From Glycomyces sp. YM15 (GTDB lineage Bacteria; Actinomycetota; Actinomycetes; Mycobacteriales; Micromonosporaceae): DNA of 64,000 nucleotides. This document shows positions 29,875-38,372 of this stretch, one piece after another. Numbering within the stretch: position 1 is the first letter of the stretch; each line of letters starts with the position of its first letter. Location of the stretch: the NCBI RefSeq assembly GCF_016918015.1, contig NZ_JAERMK010000001.1, positions 1 to 64,000 on the forward strand, in the 5' to 3' direction. A program made the translations under genes and the position numbers. The notes under the pieces are model-generated. The model was not told where the DNA came from and made no database searches. It was given only the letters and a program-made list of their open reading frames with translations.

Positions 29875-32221
29875 CGGACTCCTCAGCGTCGGGGGTGGAC
29901 CCGGCGCTCGACGACGCCGGTGTCTCGAACGGTGCGGTCGCGAACGGCGTGGTCGAAGGCCGCGCGGGCGTCGTCTCGGTCCTTACGTCGACCTCGGACT
30001 CGTCCTCGACGTCGTCCGCTTCGTCGTCGAAGTCCTCATCGTCTTCGTCGTCCTCGTCTTCGACATCGCGGTCGTCGTCCGAGTCCTCGTCGTCTTCGAG
30101 GTCGTCTTCGTCGTCCTCGTAGTCGTCGTCGTCCTCGAACTCGTCGTCCTCGTCGTACTCCTCGACGACGATGCCCTCGAGCTCGAGCAGGCGCTCGGCG
30201 GCGCCGGTCTCGCCGGTCTCGTCGGCGGCGACCGCCTTCGAGAGCCATTCGCGGGCTTCGTCTTCGCGGCCGTCGGCCAGGAGGCCCTCGGCGTACGCGA
30301 AGCGGAGACGGGCGACCCAAGGCTCGGTCTTCGGCGAGTTGAGCCCGCCGACCTTCAGCATCGCGGTCGCGGCTTCACCCATGCCCATGTCGCGGCGGGC
30401 GCCGGAGGCGACGATGAGCAGCTCGACCCGGACCTCGGGGTCGACGCTCTCGTCGCTGCCGAACTCGCGGTACAGGTCGATCGCGCGCTCGGGGTGCCCA
30501 AGGGCGCGTTCGCAGTCGGCGATCAGTGCGACGTGGTCGTGCGTGCCGCCCAGGCGCTGCGCGGCGCGCAGCTCGTTGACGGCCAGCTGCCACTCTTCGG
30601 CGCCGTACGCGGCCACACCGGTGACCTCGCGGACCACGGCCACGCGGGACGCCTTGCGGCGGGCGTAGCGGGCCTGCTCGAGCGCGCCTTCGACGTCGTC
30701 CTCGGCGAGGAGCGCGGCGGCGGCGATGAGCCGGTTGCCGACGGCCTCGGCGAGCTGCTTGTTCAAGCTGCGCAGCCCGGCCTTGGTCTCCTTGTCGAGC
30801 TGGTCGAAGCCGTACTCGATGCCATCGGGAAGATCCGGGGCCTCGTCGGACTCGCCCATGCGGATCGGGCCTTCGTGCCCGGCCTCGCGCTCCTCGAGCG
30901 GACGCAGGGCGTCTTTGCCGCGGCGCTCCTTGCCGTCGCGCCCGAGTCGGTCGTCGACCCGGTCGCTGCGGCGGGGACGGTCGTCGCGGTCGAAGCGGCG
31001 CGGGCCGCCCCGGTCGTCACGACGGGGACCGCGGTCGTCGCGCTTCTCGAAGCTGCGGGGACGCTCGTCACGGCCGCCTTCGCGCTTCTCGAACCGGCGC
31101 GGACGGTCGTCGTCGCGGCGCGGCCCGCGGTCGTCGCGGCCGCCCTCGAAACGGCGGGGACGGTCATCGCCGTCGCGGCGAGGACGGTCGTCCCGGTCGA
31201 AGCGACGCGGACGGTCATCGCCGTCACGGCGCGGCCGATCGTCACGGTTGCCCTCGAAACGACGGGGACCGCGGTCGTCGCGGTTGAAACCGCCACTGCG
31301 GTTGTCGCCGTCGCGGCGGGGACGGTCGTCCCGGTTGCCTTCGAAGCGGCGGGGGCCGCCTCGGTCGTCATCGCGGCGCGGGCGGTCGTCGTAGCGACGC
31401 GGGCCGCCTCGGTCGTCGCGGTTGAAGCCGCCACCGCGGTTGTCGCGGTTGCCTTCGCTGCGCCTCTCGAACTGGCGCGGGCCGCCTCGATCGTCGCGGC
31501 TGTAACCGCCGCGGTTGTCGCCGTCACGGCGCGGGCCGCGGTCGTCGCGGTTGTAACCGCCACTGCGTCCACCGCGGTCGTCATCGCGGCGCGGGCCGCG
31601 GTCGTCGCGGTTGAACCCGCCGCTGCGCGGACGGTCCTCGCGGTTGTAACCGCCACTGCGTCCACCGCGGTCGTCACGGTTGTAACCACCGCTGCGTCCA
31701 CCGCGGTCGTCATCGCGACGCGGGCCGCGGTCATCGCGGCTGTATCCACCACGGTTGTCGCGGTTGAAGCCGCCACCGCGGTTGTCGCCGTCGCGGCGCG
31801 GGCCGCGGTCGTCACGGTTGAAACCGCCGCTGCGCGGACGGTCGTCGCGGTTGTAGCCGCCACTGCGCCCGCCGCGGTCGTCACGGTTGTAACCACCGCT
31901 GCGCCCGCCGCGGTCGTCACGGTTGTAACCACCGCTGCGCCCGCCGCGGTCGTCATCGCGACGCGGGCCGCGATCATCGCGGCTGTATCCACCACGGTTG
32001 TCGCCGTCGCGACGCGGCCGGTCGTCCCGGTCCTCGTAGCGCCGCGGGCGGTCGTCGCGGCCTTCAGAGCGGCCGTAGCCGCCCCGGCTGTCCCCTCGGC
32101 CGTCCTGGCGGTTGTACCCGCCGCTCCGGCCCGAACGGTCGCCGTAGCCGCCGCCCTCGCGACGGCCGTAGCCGCCTCGTCGGTCATCTCCACCCTTGCG
32201 GGCGCGGCCGTCTTCAGCCAC
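29849..32221 (-). CDS. TPR protein with a very long Arg/Gly-rich N-terminal tail
   Basis: A 790-residue protein. Residues 1 to about 465 are low-complexity, built of RGG-type units such as DDRGGRSGGYNR, DDRGPRRDG and DDRPRRFE, almost entirely Arg, Asp, Gly, Asn, Tyr and Phe. Residues about 466-690 form a helical TPR-like repeat domain (DQLDKETKAGLRSLNKQLAE, VEGALEQARYARRKASRVAV, ALGHPERAIDLYREFG). A polyacidic Asp/Glu segment (about 690-755) and a Thr/Pro/Ser tail follow. By synteny it is the Rv1691-type protein, which normally has a far shorter N-terminus. I chose GTG at 32221 because GGGGGAGAA precedes it; a TTG at 32263 lacks a site. It overlaps the HAD gene and lies 51 bp after tyrS. Confidence 0.85.
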   Translation of the reverse strand: MAEDGRARKGGDDRRGGYGRREGGGYGDRSGRSGGYNRQDGRGDSRGGYGRSEGRDDRPRRYEDRDDRPRRDGDNRGGYSRDDRGPRRDDDRGGRSGGYNRDDRGGRSGGYNRDDRGGRSGGYNRDDRPRSGGFNRDDRGPRRDGDNRGGGFNRDNRGGYSRDDRGPRRDDDRGGRSGGYNRDDRGGRSGGYNREDRPRSGGFNRDDRGPRRDDDRGGRSGGYNRDDRGPRRDGDNRGGYSRDDRGGPRQFERRSEGNRDNRGGGFNRDDRGGPRRYDDRPRRDDDRGGPRRFEGNRDDRPRRDGDNRSGGFNRDDRGPRRFEGNRDDRPRRDGDDRPRRFDRDDRPRRDGDDRPRRFEGGRDDRGPRRDDDRPRRFEKREGGRDERPRSFEKRDDRGPRRDDRGGPRRFDRDDRPRRSDRVDDRLGRDGKERRGKDALRPLEEREAGHEGPIRMGESDEAPDLPDGIEYGFDQLDKETKAGLRSLNKQLAEAVGNRLIAAAALLAEDDVEGALEQARYARRKASRVAVVREVTGVAAYGAEEWQLAVNELRAAQRLGGTHDHVALIADCERALGHPERAIDLYREFGSDESVDPEVRVELLIVASGARRDMGMGEAATAMLKVGGLNSPKTEPWVARLRFAYAEGLLADGREDEAREWLSKAVAADETGETGAAERLLELEGIVVEEYDEDDEFEDDDDYEDDEDDLEDDEDSDDDRDVEDEDDEDDEDFDDEADDVEDESEVDVRTETTPARPSTTPFATAPFETPASSSAGSTPDAEESDDSIERRA
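30900..32190. repeat. Degenerate tandem coding repeat (RGG/GGYNRDDR units)
   Basis: The DNA encoding the TPR protein's tail consists of recurring 30-45-bp units. The clearest run, about 31,850-31,950, has three successive 36-bp copies that encode RGGRSGGYNRDD. Units vary by third-position changes and by replacement of GGYNR with GGFNR or GGYSR. The recurrence keeps several other frames open, including a long plus-strand shadow frame. Confidence 0.85.
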
Positions 32222-32272
32222 TCGATTCTCCCCCTCTAAATTCACCGCGACAAAACCAACCAAGTGTATGCC

Positions 32273-33529
32273 TCAGCTGACGACCTCGAACCCGGCGACG
32301 GTCCTCTTACCGCGCCGGATCACTCCGTACCGCCCGTGAAGCAGGTCAGAAGGGTCGATAACGGCCGCAGGATCACTCACGCGCACGTTGTTCAGGTAGG
32401 CCCCGCCCTCCTTCGCGGCGCGGCGCGCCTCGCCCAGGCTGGCGACCACGCCGGACTCCTTCATGGCCTCGGCCACGGTGACGTCAGGCTTGGTGAACTC
32501 GGCGAGACCGGCCTCCACGAGCGCGGCGCGCAGCGTCGACTCGGGCAGCTCGGCGAGCTCGCCGCGGCCGAACAGGGCCTGTGAGGCGGCCACGACGTGC
32601 GCGGTCTCCTCGGCGCCGTGCAGCAGCGTGGTCATCTCCTCCGCGAGCGCCTTCTGCGCGAGCCGCGCGGCGGGCTTCTCGGCGGTGGCCCGCTCCAGCT
32701 CCTCGATCTCCTCGTGGGACTTGAACGAGAAGTACTTGAGGTAGCCCACCACGTCGGCGTCGGCGGCGTTCACCCAGAACTGGTAGAACGCGTACGGGCT
32801 GGTCAGTTCCGGGTCGAGCCAGACCGTGCCGCCCTCGGTCTTGCCGAACTTCGTGCCGTCGGCCTTGAGGACGAGCGGGGTCACGAAGGCGTGCACGTGC
32901 TCGGCCGCCTTGCGGCGCACGAAGTCCACCCCGGCGGTGATGTTGCCCCACTGGTCCGAACCTCCGAACTGGAGGGTGCAGCCGTGGCGGCGGTGCAGCT
33001 CGTAGAAGTCGTTGGACTGCAGGAGCTGGTAGGAGAACTCGGTGAAGGAGATGCCGGACTCGAGCCGGGCCCGCACGACCTCGCGGGCGAGCATCTTCGA
33101 GACCGGGAAGTGCTTGCCCACGTCGCGCAGGAACTCCACGACGCCCATCTCGCTGGTCCAGTCGAGGTTGTTGACCGGGATCGCGCCGTTCTCGCCGTCG
33201 TAGGTGACGAACGGCGAGAGCTGCGCCCGGATCTTCTCGACCCAGCCGGCCACGACTTCGGGCGGGTTGATGCTGCGCTCGCCCGCCTCCTTCGGGTCGC
33301 CGATCTGGCCCGTCGCGCCGCCCACGAGCAGCAGCGGCTTCAGGCCCGCCCGCTGGAGGCGGCGGGCGGTGATGACCTGCATGAGGTGGCCGACGTGCAG
33401 GCTGACGGCGGTCGGGTCGAAGCCCACATAGAAGGTCACCGGGCCCGCGTCGATGTGCTCGCGGAGAGCGTCGATACCGGTGGAGTCCTGGATGAGGCCG
33501 CGCCATGCGAAGTCGTCGAGAATATGCAC
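32273..33529 (-). CDS. tyrS: Tyrosyl-tRNA synthetase
   Basis: Class I synthetase charging tRNA-Tyr. The HIGH-like motif is HVGHLMQ in VSLHVGHLMQVITARRLQRA. The KMSKS-like motif is KFGKT in LKADGTKFGKTEGGTVWLDP. GGSDQWGNITAGVDFVRR and the C-terminal S4 domain (VASLGEARRAAKEGGAYLNN) complete the enzyme at 418 residues. The start is GTG at 33529, beginning MHILDDFAWRGLIQDSTGID. It heads a run with the TPR and HAD genes. Confidence 0.97.
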   Translation of the reverse strand: MHILDDFAWRGLIQDSTGIDALREHIDAGPVTFYVGFDPTAVSLHVGHLMQVITARRLQRAGLKPLLLVGGATGQIGDPKEAGERSINPPEVVAGWVEKIRAQLSPFVTYDGENGAIPVNNLDWTSEMGVVEFLRDVGKHFPVSKMLAREVVRARLESGISFTEFSYQLLQSNDFYELHRRHGCTLQFGGSDQWGNITAGVDFVRRKAAEHVHAFVTPLVLKADGTKFGKTEGGTVWLDPELTSPYAFYQFWVNAADADVVGYLKYFSFKSHEEIEELERATAEKPAARLAQKALAEEMTTLLHGAEETAHVVAASQALFGRGELAELPESTLRAALVEAGLAEFTKPDVTVAEAMKESGVVASLGEARRAAKEGGAYLNNVRVSDPAAVIDPSDLLHGRYGVIRRGKRTVAGFEVVS

Positions 33530-33594
33530 GTCCCCATTGTGCCCTAGCGGCCGAAACGCATTTCGCGCTCCGAGGCCGGGCGTGACCCGCGCCG

Positions 33595-35442
33595 TCAGGC
33601 GTCCGCGTGCCGCCCCGTCTCGCCGAGTGCGAGGGCGACCTCGATCTGGACGCGCAGTTCAAGGGCCGCATTGGTCTTCGCGGCCTGCTTGGTCGGGCCC
33701 TTCCCCTCGGCGGCGATGCGCTCGCCCGAGACCGGCATCCAGCCCTCAGCGCGGCAGGTGAAGGTCCGCTCGTGCGAGGGACCGTCGACCGAGAAGTCCC
33801 AGGTGAGCGGTTTGACCGCTCCCCTGGCGGCGTAGATCTGGACCGCTTCGGCGGGGTTGACCGCGGCGTCCACGAGGAGCTTCTTCGGGCCCTCCGTGCG
33901 CGGCTTCGCGGTCACGTCGGAAGAAGGGTCCGGCATCCTCGCCAGCGCGGCGACGAGCGCCAGCGCGGCCTGGTTGCGGGCTTCCTTCTTGTTGCGCTGC
34001 AACCGTTTCGGCGAGTCGACCTGTTCGCCGTTGTAGCGGATGGAGACCTGCGCGGAGAAGAGCGGCCCCTCGAAGCCGGGGGCGTCCTCGACGGTCCACA
34101 GCACGTTGGTCTCGTTGCTGACCGGGCCGCCGAGGCGGTCCTGGAGGTAGACGTTGACGATCGACTGGGCCTGCTGTGGCTCGTCGGCGAGCATCCGGTT
34201 CATGCGCTCGCGCAGCGGCTCGAAATCGCCGCGGCCGTAGAGGTAGACGGAGGCGAACTCGCGGAGCTGGAGCTCGCGGGCGTCGAGGCGGCGGGCGGTA
34301 TCGGCGGCGAGCCCGGCGGGGGTCTCGCCGCGTTCGACGGCGAACTGGAGGACGCGGGCGAACTGCTTGTAGGGCAGGGCCGCGAAGTCGGCGGTCTCGG
34401 CGTGCCGCGCGGTCTCCTCGTGGGCCCTCTGCTTGAAGTACTCGGCCTTGGCGCGGCGTTCTTCCTCGACGCGTTCGTTGACGTGGACGGCGACCGCTTC
34501 GAGTTCCTCGATCGGGTAGGGGCTCGGGCGGCCGAGGGCGGCGGCGAGCAGGATGCGCTGGACGACGAGGTCGGGGTAGCGGCGGATCGGGCTGGTCGCG
34601 TGCGTGTAGGCGGGCAGCTGGAGGCCGTGGTGGCCGTGCACCGTGGGGCCGTAGGTGGCGGCGCGGGCGACCATGCGCATGCGGGCGCGGAGCATCTCGA
34701 AGGCGGCGCCGTCGCCGGTGGCGGCGATCGAGTCGAGTTCGGCGCGGAGTTCGGCGGGGTCGCCCGCGACGGCGGCGAGCCGGTGGTTGCGGAAGAGGAT
34801 CGGCAGGTCCTCGCGCACGGCCCACGCGGCGATCTGCGCGTTGGCGGCGATCATGAACTCCTGCACGATGATGTAGCCGGAGTTGCGCATCGAGCTGTCG
34901 AGGCGCACGAGCTGGCCCTCTTCGTTGGTGGCGAAGCCGGAGAGGAGGTCGTAGAAGGCGAGGGCGCCCGCGTTGCGGCGGGCGGCGAGCATGGTCTGGG
35001 AGAAGCGCAGGGCGAGCGCGAGCGTGCCGTGGAGGGGGTGGCCGGGGTGGTTCGCGGCGTCGGCGGCTTCGCCGTGGGTCATGACCCAGGACTTGGTGAG
35101 CCGGCCGGGGCCGAGGTCGGCGGAGCGGACCTGCCCGGCGTGGTCGATTCGCAGGTGGACGGCGAAGGTGTCGTTCTCGCGGTCGGGTTCGAGGGAGGCG
35201 GCTTCGACCACGGGCGCGGGGAGCATGTGCTTGGTGTGCTCGGGCCGGTAGCGGGTGTGGACGCGGCGGTGGGCCTCGGTGTCGGCGCGACCGCCCCTGG
35301 TGACGTGGTCGGCGACGCGGGCGATGTGGACCCAGACGTCGAAGCCGTCGCCGTCGGGTTCGATCCAGACGGCGTCGTCGCGATCGACCGTGGTCGCGGC
35401 GTCGATCATGATCCCGGTCTCGGCTGGGTTGTGGTCGACCAA
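33595..35442 (-). CDS. RNB-domain exoribonuclease with two C-terminal dsRNA-binding domains
   Basis: A 615-residue protein. The RNB catalytic domain (about residues 10-310) retains the metal-binding Asp set Asp14, Asp20, Asp22 and Asp23 (IDAATTVDRDDAV) and the THATSPIRRYPDLVVQR signature (280-296). Instead of the usual cold-shock and S1 domains, the C-terminus carries two dsRBM-like modules: one near 425-502 ending NKKEARNQAALALVAALA, one near 528-600 ending GPTKQAAKTNAALELRVQI. TTG at 35442 was chosen because GAAGGAG sits 5 nt upstream; a GTG 15 codons earlier has no such site. It probably degrades RNA 3' to 5' in the cytosol, with the dsRBMs adding affinity for structured RNA (inferred). 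Confidence 0.88.
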   Translation of the reverse strand: MVDHNPAETGIMIDAATTVDRDDAVWIEPDGDGFDVWVHIARVADHVTRGGRADTEAHRRVHTRYRPEHTKHMLPAPVVEAASLEPDRENDTFAVHLRIDHAGQVRSADLGPGRLTKSWVMTHGEAADAANHPGHPLHGTLALALRFSQTMLAARRNAGALAFYDLLSGFATNEEGQLVRLDSSMRNSGYIIVQEFMIAANAQIAAWAVREDLPILFRNHRLAAVAGDPAELRAELDSIAATGDGAAFEMLRARMRMVARAATYGPTVHGHHGLQLPAYTHATSPIRRYPDLVVQRILLAAALGRPSPYPIEELEAVAVHVNERVEEERRAKAEYFKQRAHEETARHAETADFAALPYKQFARVLQFAVERGETPAGLAADTARRLDARELQLREFASVYLYGRGDFEPLRERMNRMLADEPQQAQSIVNVYLQDRLGGPVSNETNVLWTVEDAPGFEGPLFSAQVSIRYNGEQVDSPKRLQRNKKEARNQAALALVAALARMPDPSSDVTAKPRTEGPKKLLVDAAVNPAEAVQIYAARGAVKPLTWDFSVDGPSHERTFTCRAEGWMPVSGERIAAEGKGPTKQAAKTNAALELRVQIEVALALGETGRHADA

Positions 35443-35506
35443 CTGCGCTCCTTCGAAGTCCGGCGACAATCGTAACCGGAGCCACACGATGAGGTATGGA
35501 AGGCGC

Positions 35507-35539
35507 GGGCCGGACGTTCGTTCGGCGAACGTCCGGCCC
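35507..35539 (-). terminator. Terminator of the sugar cluster
   Basis: A perfect 14-bp stem (GGGCCGGACGTTCG and complement) with loop TTCGG, 15 bp beyond the cupin stop and upstream of the RNB gene. Confidence 0.88.
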
Positions 35540-35554
35540 GTTGTCGCGCTTCGG

Positions 35555-36274
35555 TCAGGGGCGGAGGTCCCAGGTCTCCAGGCGTCCGCACATGCCCCAT
35601 TTGGCGGCCGCGTCCCCGGGGTCGCCGACGTGGGCGTCGCACAGGTGGGTCGCGTCGGCCTTCGCGAGGGCGTCCAGGTGGGCGCCGGTGGCGTCGGCCT
35701 GGGCCCGCGGCCCGTCGGCCCAGAGCCCGCGCCAGGTCTCGGTGCGGGACGACACGAGCTGGGCCGCCTTGTCCCACAAGGGCTGCATGGCTTTCGGCCC
35801 TTCGGTCTCGACGCGTTCGCGCAGGGCGAGGTAACCCTCGATCGCGAGGTCCCGGCGGGCCCGGGTGGCCTCGCCGCGTTCGCGTTCGCTCAAGTCCGGG
35901 GCGGCCGGGGCGGAGGCGGCCGCTTTGTAGGCCTCCGGGTCGGCAAGGGTCGCTTCGGGGAAGGTGAACACGGCGTCCCCGGCTTCGGGGATGCCCGCGT
36001 TCTGCATGACCACCACGACTTGGAGGTCGCCCGAGCCGTTGACGAGGCGGTGGACCGTCCCGGGGGTGAACCACAGGACGGTCCCCCGCGCGAGATCGCG
36101 GCGCTCAAAGCCGTTCCCCGAGAGGGTCTCGACCGCTCCGGTGCCGCTGACGACGACGTAGCCCTCGGTGGAGGCGGTGTGCAGGTGCGGGCTGCCGCCC
36201 GCCTGGCCGTCGACGGTGGGCCAGTCGTAGACCGTGACAAGGGAGACGGCCGTGCCGCCGGGGAAGCCGGTCAT
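35555..36274 (-). CDS. Cupin-domain protein of the sugar cluster
   Basis: A 239-residue protein. An N-terminal cupin fold (residues about 1-105) shows SPHLHTASTEGYVVVSGTGA, with two metal-binding His and a Glu, and FTPGTVHRLVNGSGDLQVVV. The C-terminal half is helical and charged and ends with HLCDAHVGDPGDAAAKWGMC, a segment I do not recognise. ATG at 36274, 2 bp after the PmoA-like stop, so it is the last gene of the operon. Likely a sugar-binding or isomerase-type accessory; function not established. Confidence 0.75.
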   Translation of the reverse strand: MTGFPGGTAVSLVTVYDWPTVDGQAGGSPHLHTASTEGYVVVSGTGAVETLSGNGFERRDLARGTVLWFTPGTVHRLVNGSGDLQVVVVMQNAGIPEAGDAVFTFPEATLADPEAYKAAASAPAAPDLSERERGEATRARRDLAIEGYLALRERVETEGPKAMQPLWDKAAQLVSSRTETWRGLWADGPRAQADATGAHLDALAKADATHLCDAHVGDPGDAAAKWGMCGRLETWDLRP

Positions 36275-36276
36275 GG

Positions 36277-37188
36277 CTACCCCAGCCTGGCCAGTTCGGC
36301 GGCGGCGAGGTCGGCGGTCTTGGCGGCGCCGTCGATCCCGGTGTCGCCGTTGCAGATCGCGACGGCGTGGCGCAGCGTCACGGTGTCTCCGGGGGCCATC
36401 GGCAGTTCGGTGTCGAAGAACGGCGCGGGGCAGACCGCGGCGAACGGGGTGCTGCGCACGAACCACTTGACGGGCGCTCCGGGGTTCTCCGCGTGGTCGG
36501 TGAAGACCAGGGTGGAGACGGCGTCGGTGGAGTCGTGCTTGCCACGGAAGGCGAGCCAGTCGCCGCGCTCGCCCATCTTCTCGTCGCCGCCTTCGCCTTC
36601 GGCGGTGTAGACGGTGCCCTCGGTGAAGGAGCGCGGTCCGCGCCAGAAGAATCCGCCGTAGCCGGCGTTCTCGCGGCCCTCGGTGGTGGGGCTGCCCATC
36701 ACGACCGTGTCCTGCGTGTCGTTGGTGAACGCGGTGGAGAAGGAGAGCACCCACTTGTCGTCCGAGATGACGGTGACGGCGAAGCGTCGCGTCTCGGAGA
36801 AGAAGTGGCGGCCGTCCTCGGTGATCCAGTCGAGCCGCTCGACGGCTTTCACGCCGTTCTCGTCGGAGGACAGCTCGGTGAACTCCTGGTGGACCATCGA
36901 GCCGTCGTTCTTCTCGTCCACGTATCCCTTGCCGCGTCGGAAGGTGCGCCCGCCCCAGAAGTTCTCGGGGCCGGCGTTCGGCAGCGAGAGCGCGATGCCC
37001 TTGTGCCACACGTGGTCGTGCGGGCGGTAGAGGCTCACCTGATTCCCGGCGAGGTCGCGGAGCGGCTCGAAGTAGGGCCGGGGGGACTCGAACTGGTCGT
37101 TGTCGGGCCGGTAGACGTAGCGCAGGATCTGCAAGTCGCCCTTGGTGATCGAGAGGGCGGTGCCGTCGTCGGCGAGGTTCAGCGTCAT
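36277..37188 (-). CDS. PmoA-like (DUF6807) family protein
   Basis: A 303-residue beta-rich protein. It contains PRPYFEPLRDLAGNQVSLYR and PHDHVWHKGIALSLPNAGPE followed by NFWGG, the H-x-x-x-W-H-K-G pattern of the PmoA family found in carbohydrate-utilisation loci of actinobacteria and Bacteroidetes. Later PTTEGRENAGYGGFFWRGPR is also typical. ATG at 37188 with GGAGAGAA upstream. It lies between the oxidoreductase and the cupin gene on the same strand. The biochemical role of the family is not known to me. Confidence 0.82.
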   Translation of the reverse strand: MTLNLADDGTALSITKGDLQILRYVYRPDNDQFESPRPYFEPLRDLAGNQVSLYRPHDHVWHKGIALSLPNAGPENFWGGRTFRRGKGYVDEKNDGSMVHQEFTELSSDENGVKAVERLDWITEDGRHFFSETRRFAVTVISDDKWVLSFSTAFTNDTQDTVVMGSPTTEGRENAGYGGFFWRGPRSFTEGTVYTAEGEGGDEKMGERGDWLAFRGKHDSTDAVSTLVFTDHAENPGAPVKWFVRSTPFAAVCPAPFFDTELPMAPGDTVTLRHAVAICNGDTGIDGAAKTADLAAAELARLG

Positions 37189-37219
37189 CGGTGTTCTCTC
37201 CAGTCTTTCCGGTGGGTCG

Positions 37220-38317
37220 TCACTTGCGGTCGGGCCAGGGGGCGCCGGTGCCGTCCATGCGCTGGTAGAAGGGCGAGGTCGGGTCGATCTCGCCGGCGCG
37301 GACGCGCTTGCCGGTGAAGGCGGAGGCGTAGATCGCCGCGAGCAGCTCCAGAGTGCGGCGGGAGTCCTCGATGGTGACCGGCGGGGCGGTCTTGCCGTCG
37401 AGGGCGTCGGCGATGCGCAGGAACTGGGCGTAGTGGCCCGAGGACTTGCCTCGCGGCTCGCCCGCCCAGGCGCGGTGCACCTCCTCGGCGGCGGCGGCGA
37501 TCGGGTGCACGCTCCAGTTGTCGTCGCCGTAGCCGTAGAGGTGGTCGAGTTCGACGGTGGCGTTGTCGAAGTCGAGCCGGATCTGCGAGACCTCGCGCGG
37601 GGAGAGCAGCGAGTTCGTGATGACCACGGACGCACCGGATTCGAGGGTGACGATCGCGTGCGAGACGTCCTCGGTGTTGGTGATGCGGCGGTGGCGGTGC
37701 GCGGTGGCGACCACTTCGGACCAGGGTCCGACCATGGACAGGAGCGTGTCGATCTGGTGGATGCCGTGGCCCATGGTGGGGCCGCCGCCCTCGGTCTCCC
37801 AGCGCCCGCGCCATTCGACCGCGAAGTACTCCTCGGGGCGGTACCAGAGGGTGTCGCATTTGGCGACGGCGAGGCGGCCGAGGACGCCCGAGGCCGTCAT
37901 GTCGCGCACGCGGTCGGCGCCGGAGCCGAAGCGATGCTGGGAGATGAGCGCGAAGTCGCCCTTCGACACGGCCGCGGCGGCCGCGATCCGGTCGAACTCG
38001 GCGAGACTGAGGGCCGGGGGCTTCTCGCAGATGACGCCGACCCCGGCTTCGAGGGCGGCGATGGCGCCGGGCGCGTGGGCCACGGGCGGGGTGCACAGGT
38101 CGACCAGGTCGAGGGTCTCCGCGGCGAGGAGCGCTTCGATCGAGGCGTAGCCGTGCTCGACGCCGAACTTCTCCTTGAACGCGTCGAGGCGGTCGGTGTC
38201 GGGGTCGACGGCCGCGACCAGCTCGATCCGGCCCTGGCAGTGATCGCGCAGCTGTTCGGCGTGCAGGTGGGCGATGCCGCCGGTGCCGACCACGGCGAGA
38301 CGGTAGGGGGAGGACAC
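37220..38317 (-). CDS. Gfo/Idh/MocA-family oxidoreductase
   Basis: NAD(P)-dependent sugar dehydrogenase-type enzyme of 365 residues. Rossmann start YRLAVVGTGGIAHLHAEQLR, then LVAAVDPDTDRLDAFKEKFG, the conserved ICEKPPALSLAEFDRIAAAA (catalytic Lys of the EKP motif), and the C-terminal domain with GHGIHQIDTLLSMVGPW. GTG at 38317 with AAAGGAG 7 nt upstream. It heads the minus-strand PmoA/cupin run. A LacI-type operator lies 26 bp upstream of the start. Substrate probably a hexose, pentose or inositol derivative. Confidence 0.9.
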   Translation of the reverse strand: MSSPYRLAVVGTGGIAHLHAEQLRDHCQGRIELVAAVDPDTDRLDAFKEKFGVEHGYASIEALLAAETLDLVDLCTPPVAHAPGAIAALEAGVGVICEKPPALSLAEFDRIAAAAAVSKGDFALISQHRFGSGADRVRDMTASGVLGRLAVAKCDTLWYRPEEYFAVEWRGRWETEGGGPTMGHGIHQIDTLLSMVGPWSEVVATAHRHRRITNTEDVSHAIVTLESGASVVITNSLLSPREVSQIRLDFDNATVELDHLYGYGDDNWSVHPIAAAAEEVHRAWAGEPRGKSSGHYAQFLRIADALDGKTAPPVTIEDSRRTLELLAAIYASAFTGKRVRAGEIDPTSPFYQRMDGTGAPWPDRK

Positions 38318-38342
38318 AGTGGACTCCTTTGTCACGAGGGTC

Positions 38343-38357
38343 TGTAAACGCTTTCCA
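38343..38357. promoter_or_regulatory. LacI-family operator candidate
   Basis: TGTAAACGCTTTCCA has the AAACG-CTTT core of LacI/CcpA-type operators (one mismatch to TGWAANCGNTNWCA). It sits between the GH3 stop and the oxidoreductase start, where it could control the oxidoreductase-PmoA-cupin run. Confidence 0.5.
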
Positions 38358-38372
38358 GCATCGGGGTCAATA

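Noticed and set aside
31850-31950. CRISPR-like spaced repeats
   Set aside because: The repeats are contiguous, in frame and protein-coding (RGGRSGGYNRDD); there are no unique spacers or cas genes.
30494-32239. Long plus-strand open frame opposite the TPR gene, rich in Val/Ala/Thr
   Set aside because: It is the antisense image of the RGG repeats. Codon structure follows the minus-strand gene, and it has no ribosome-binding site or family features.
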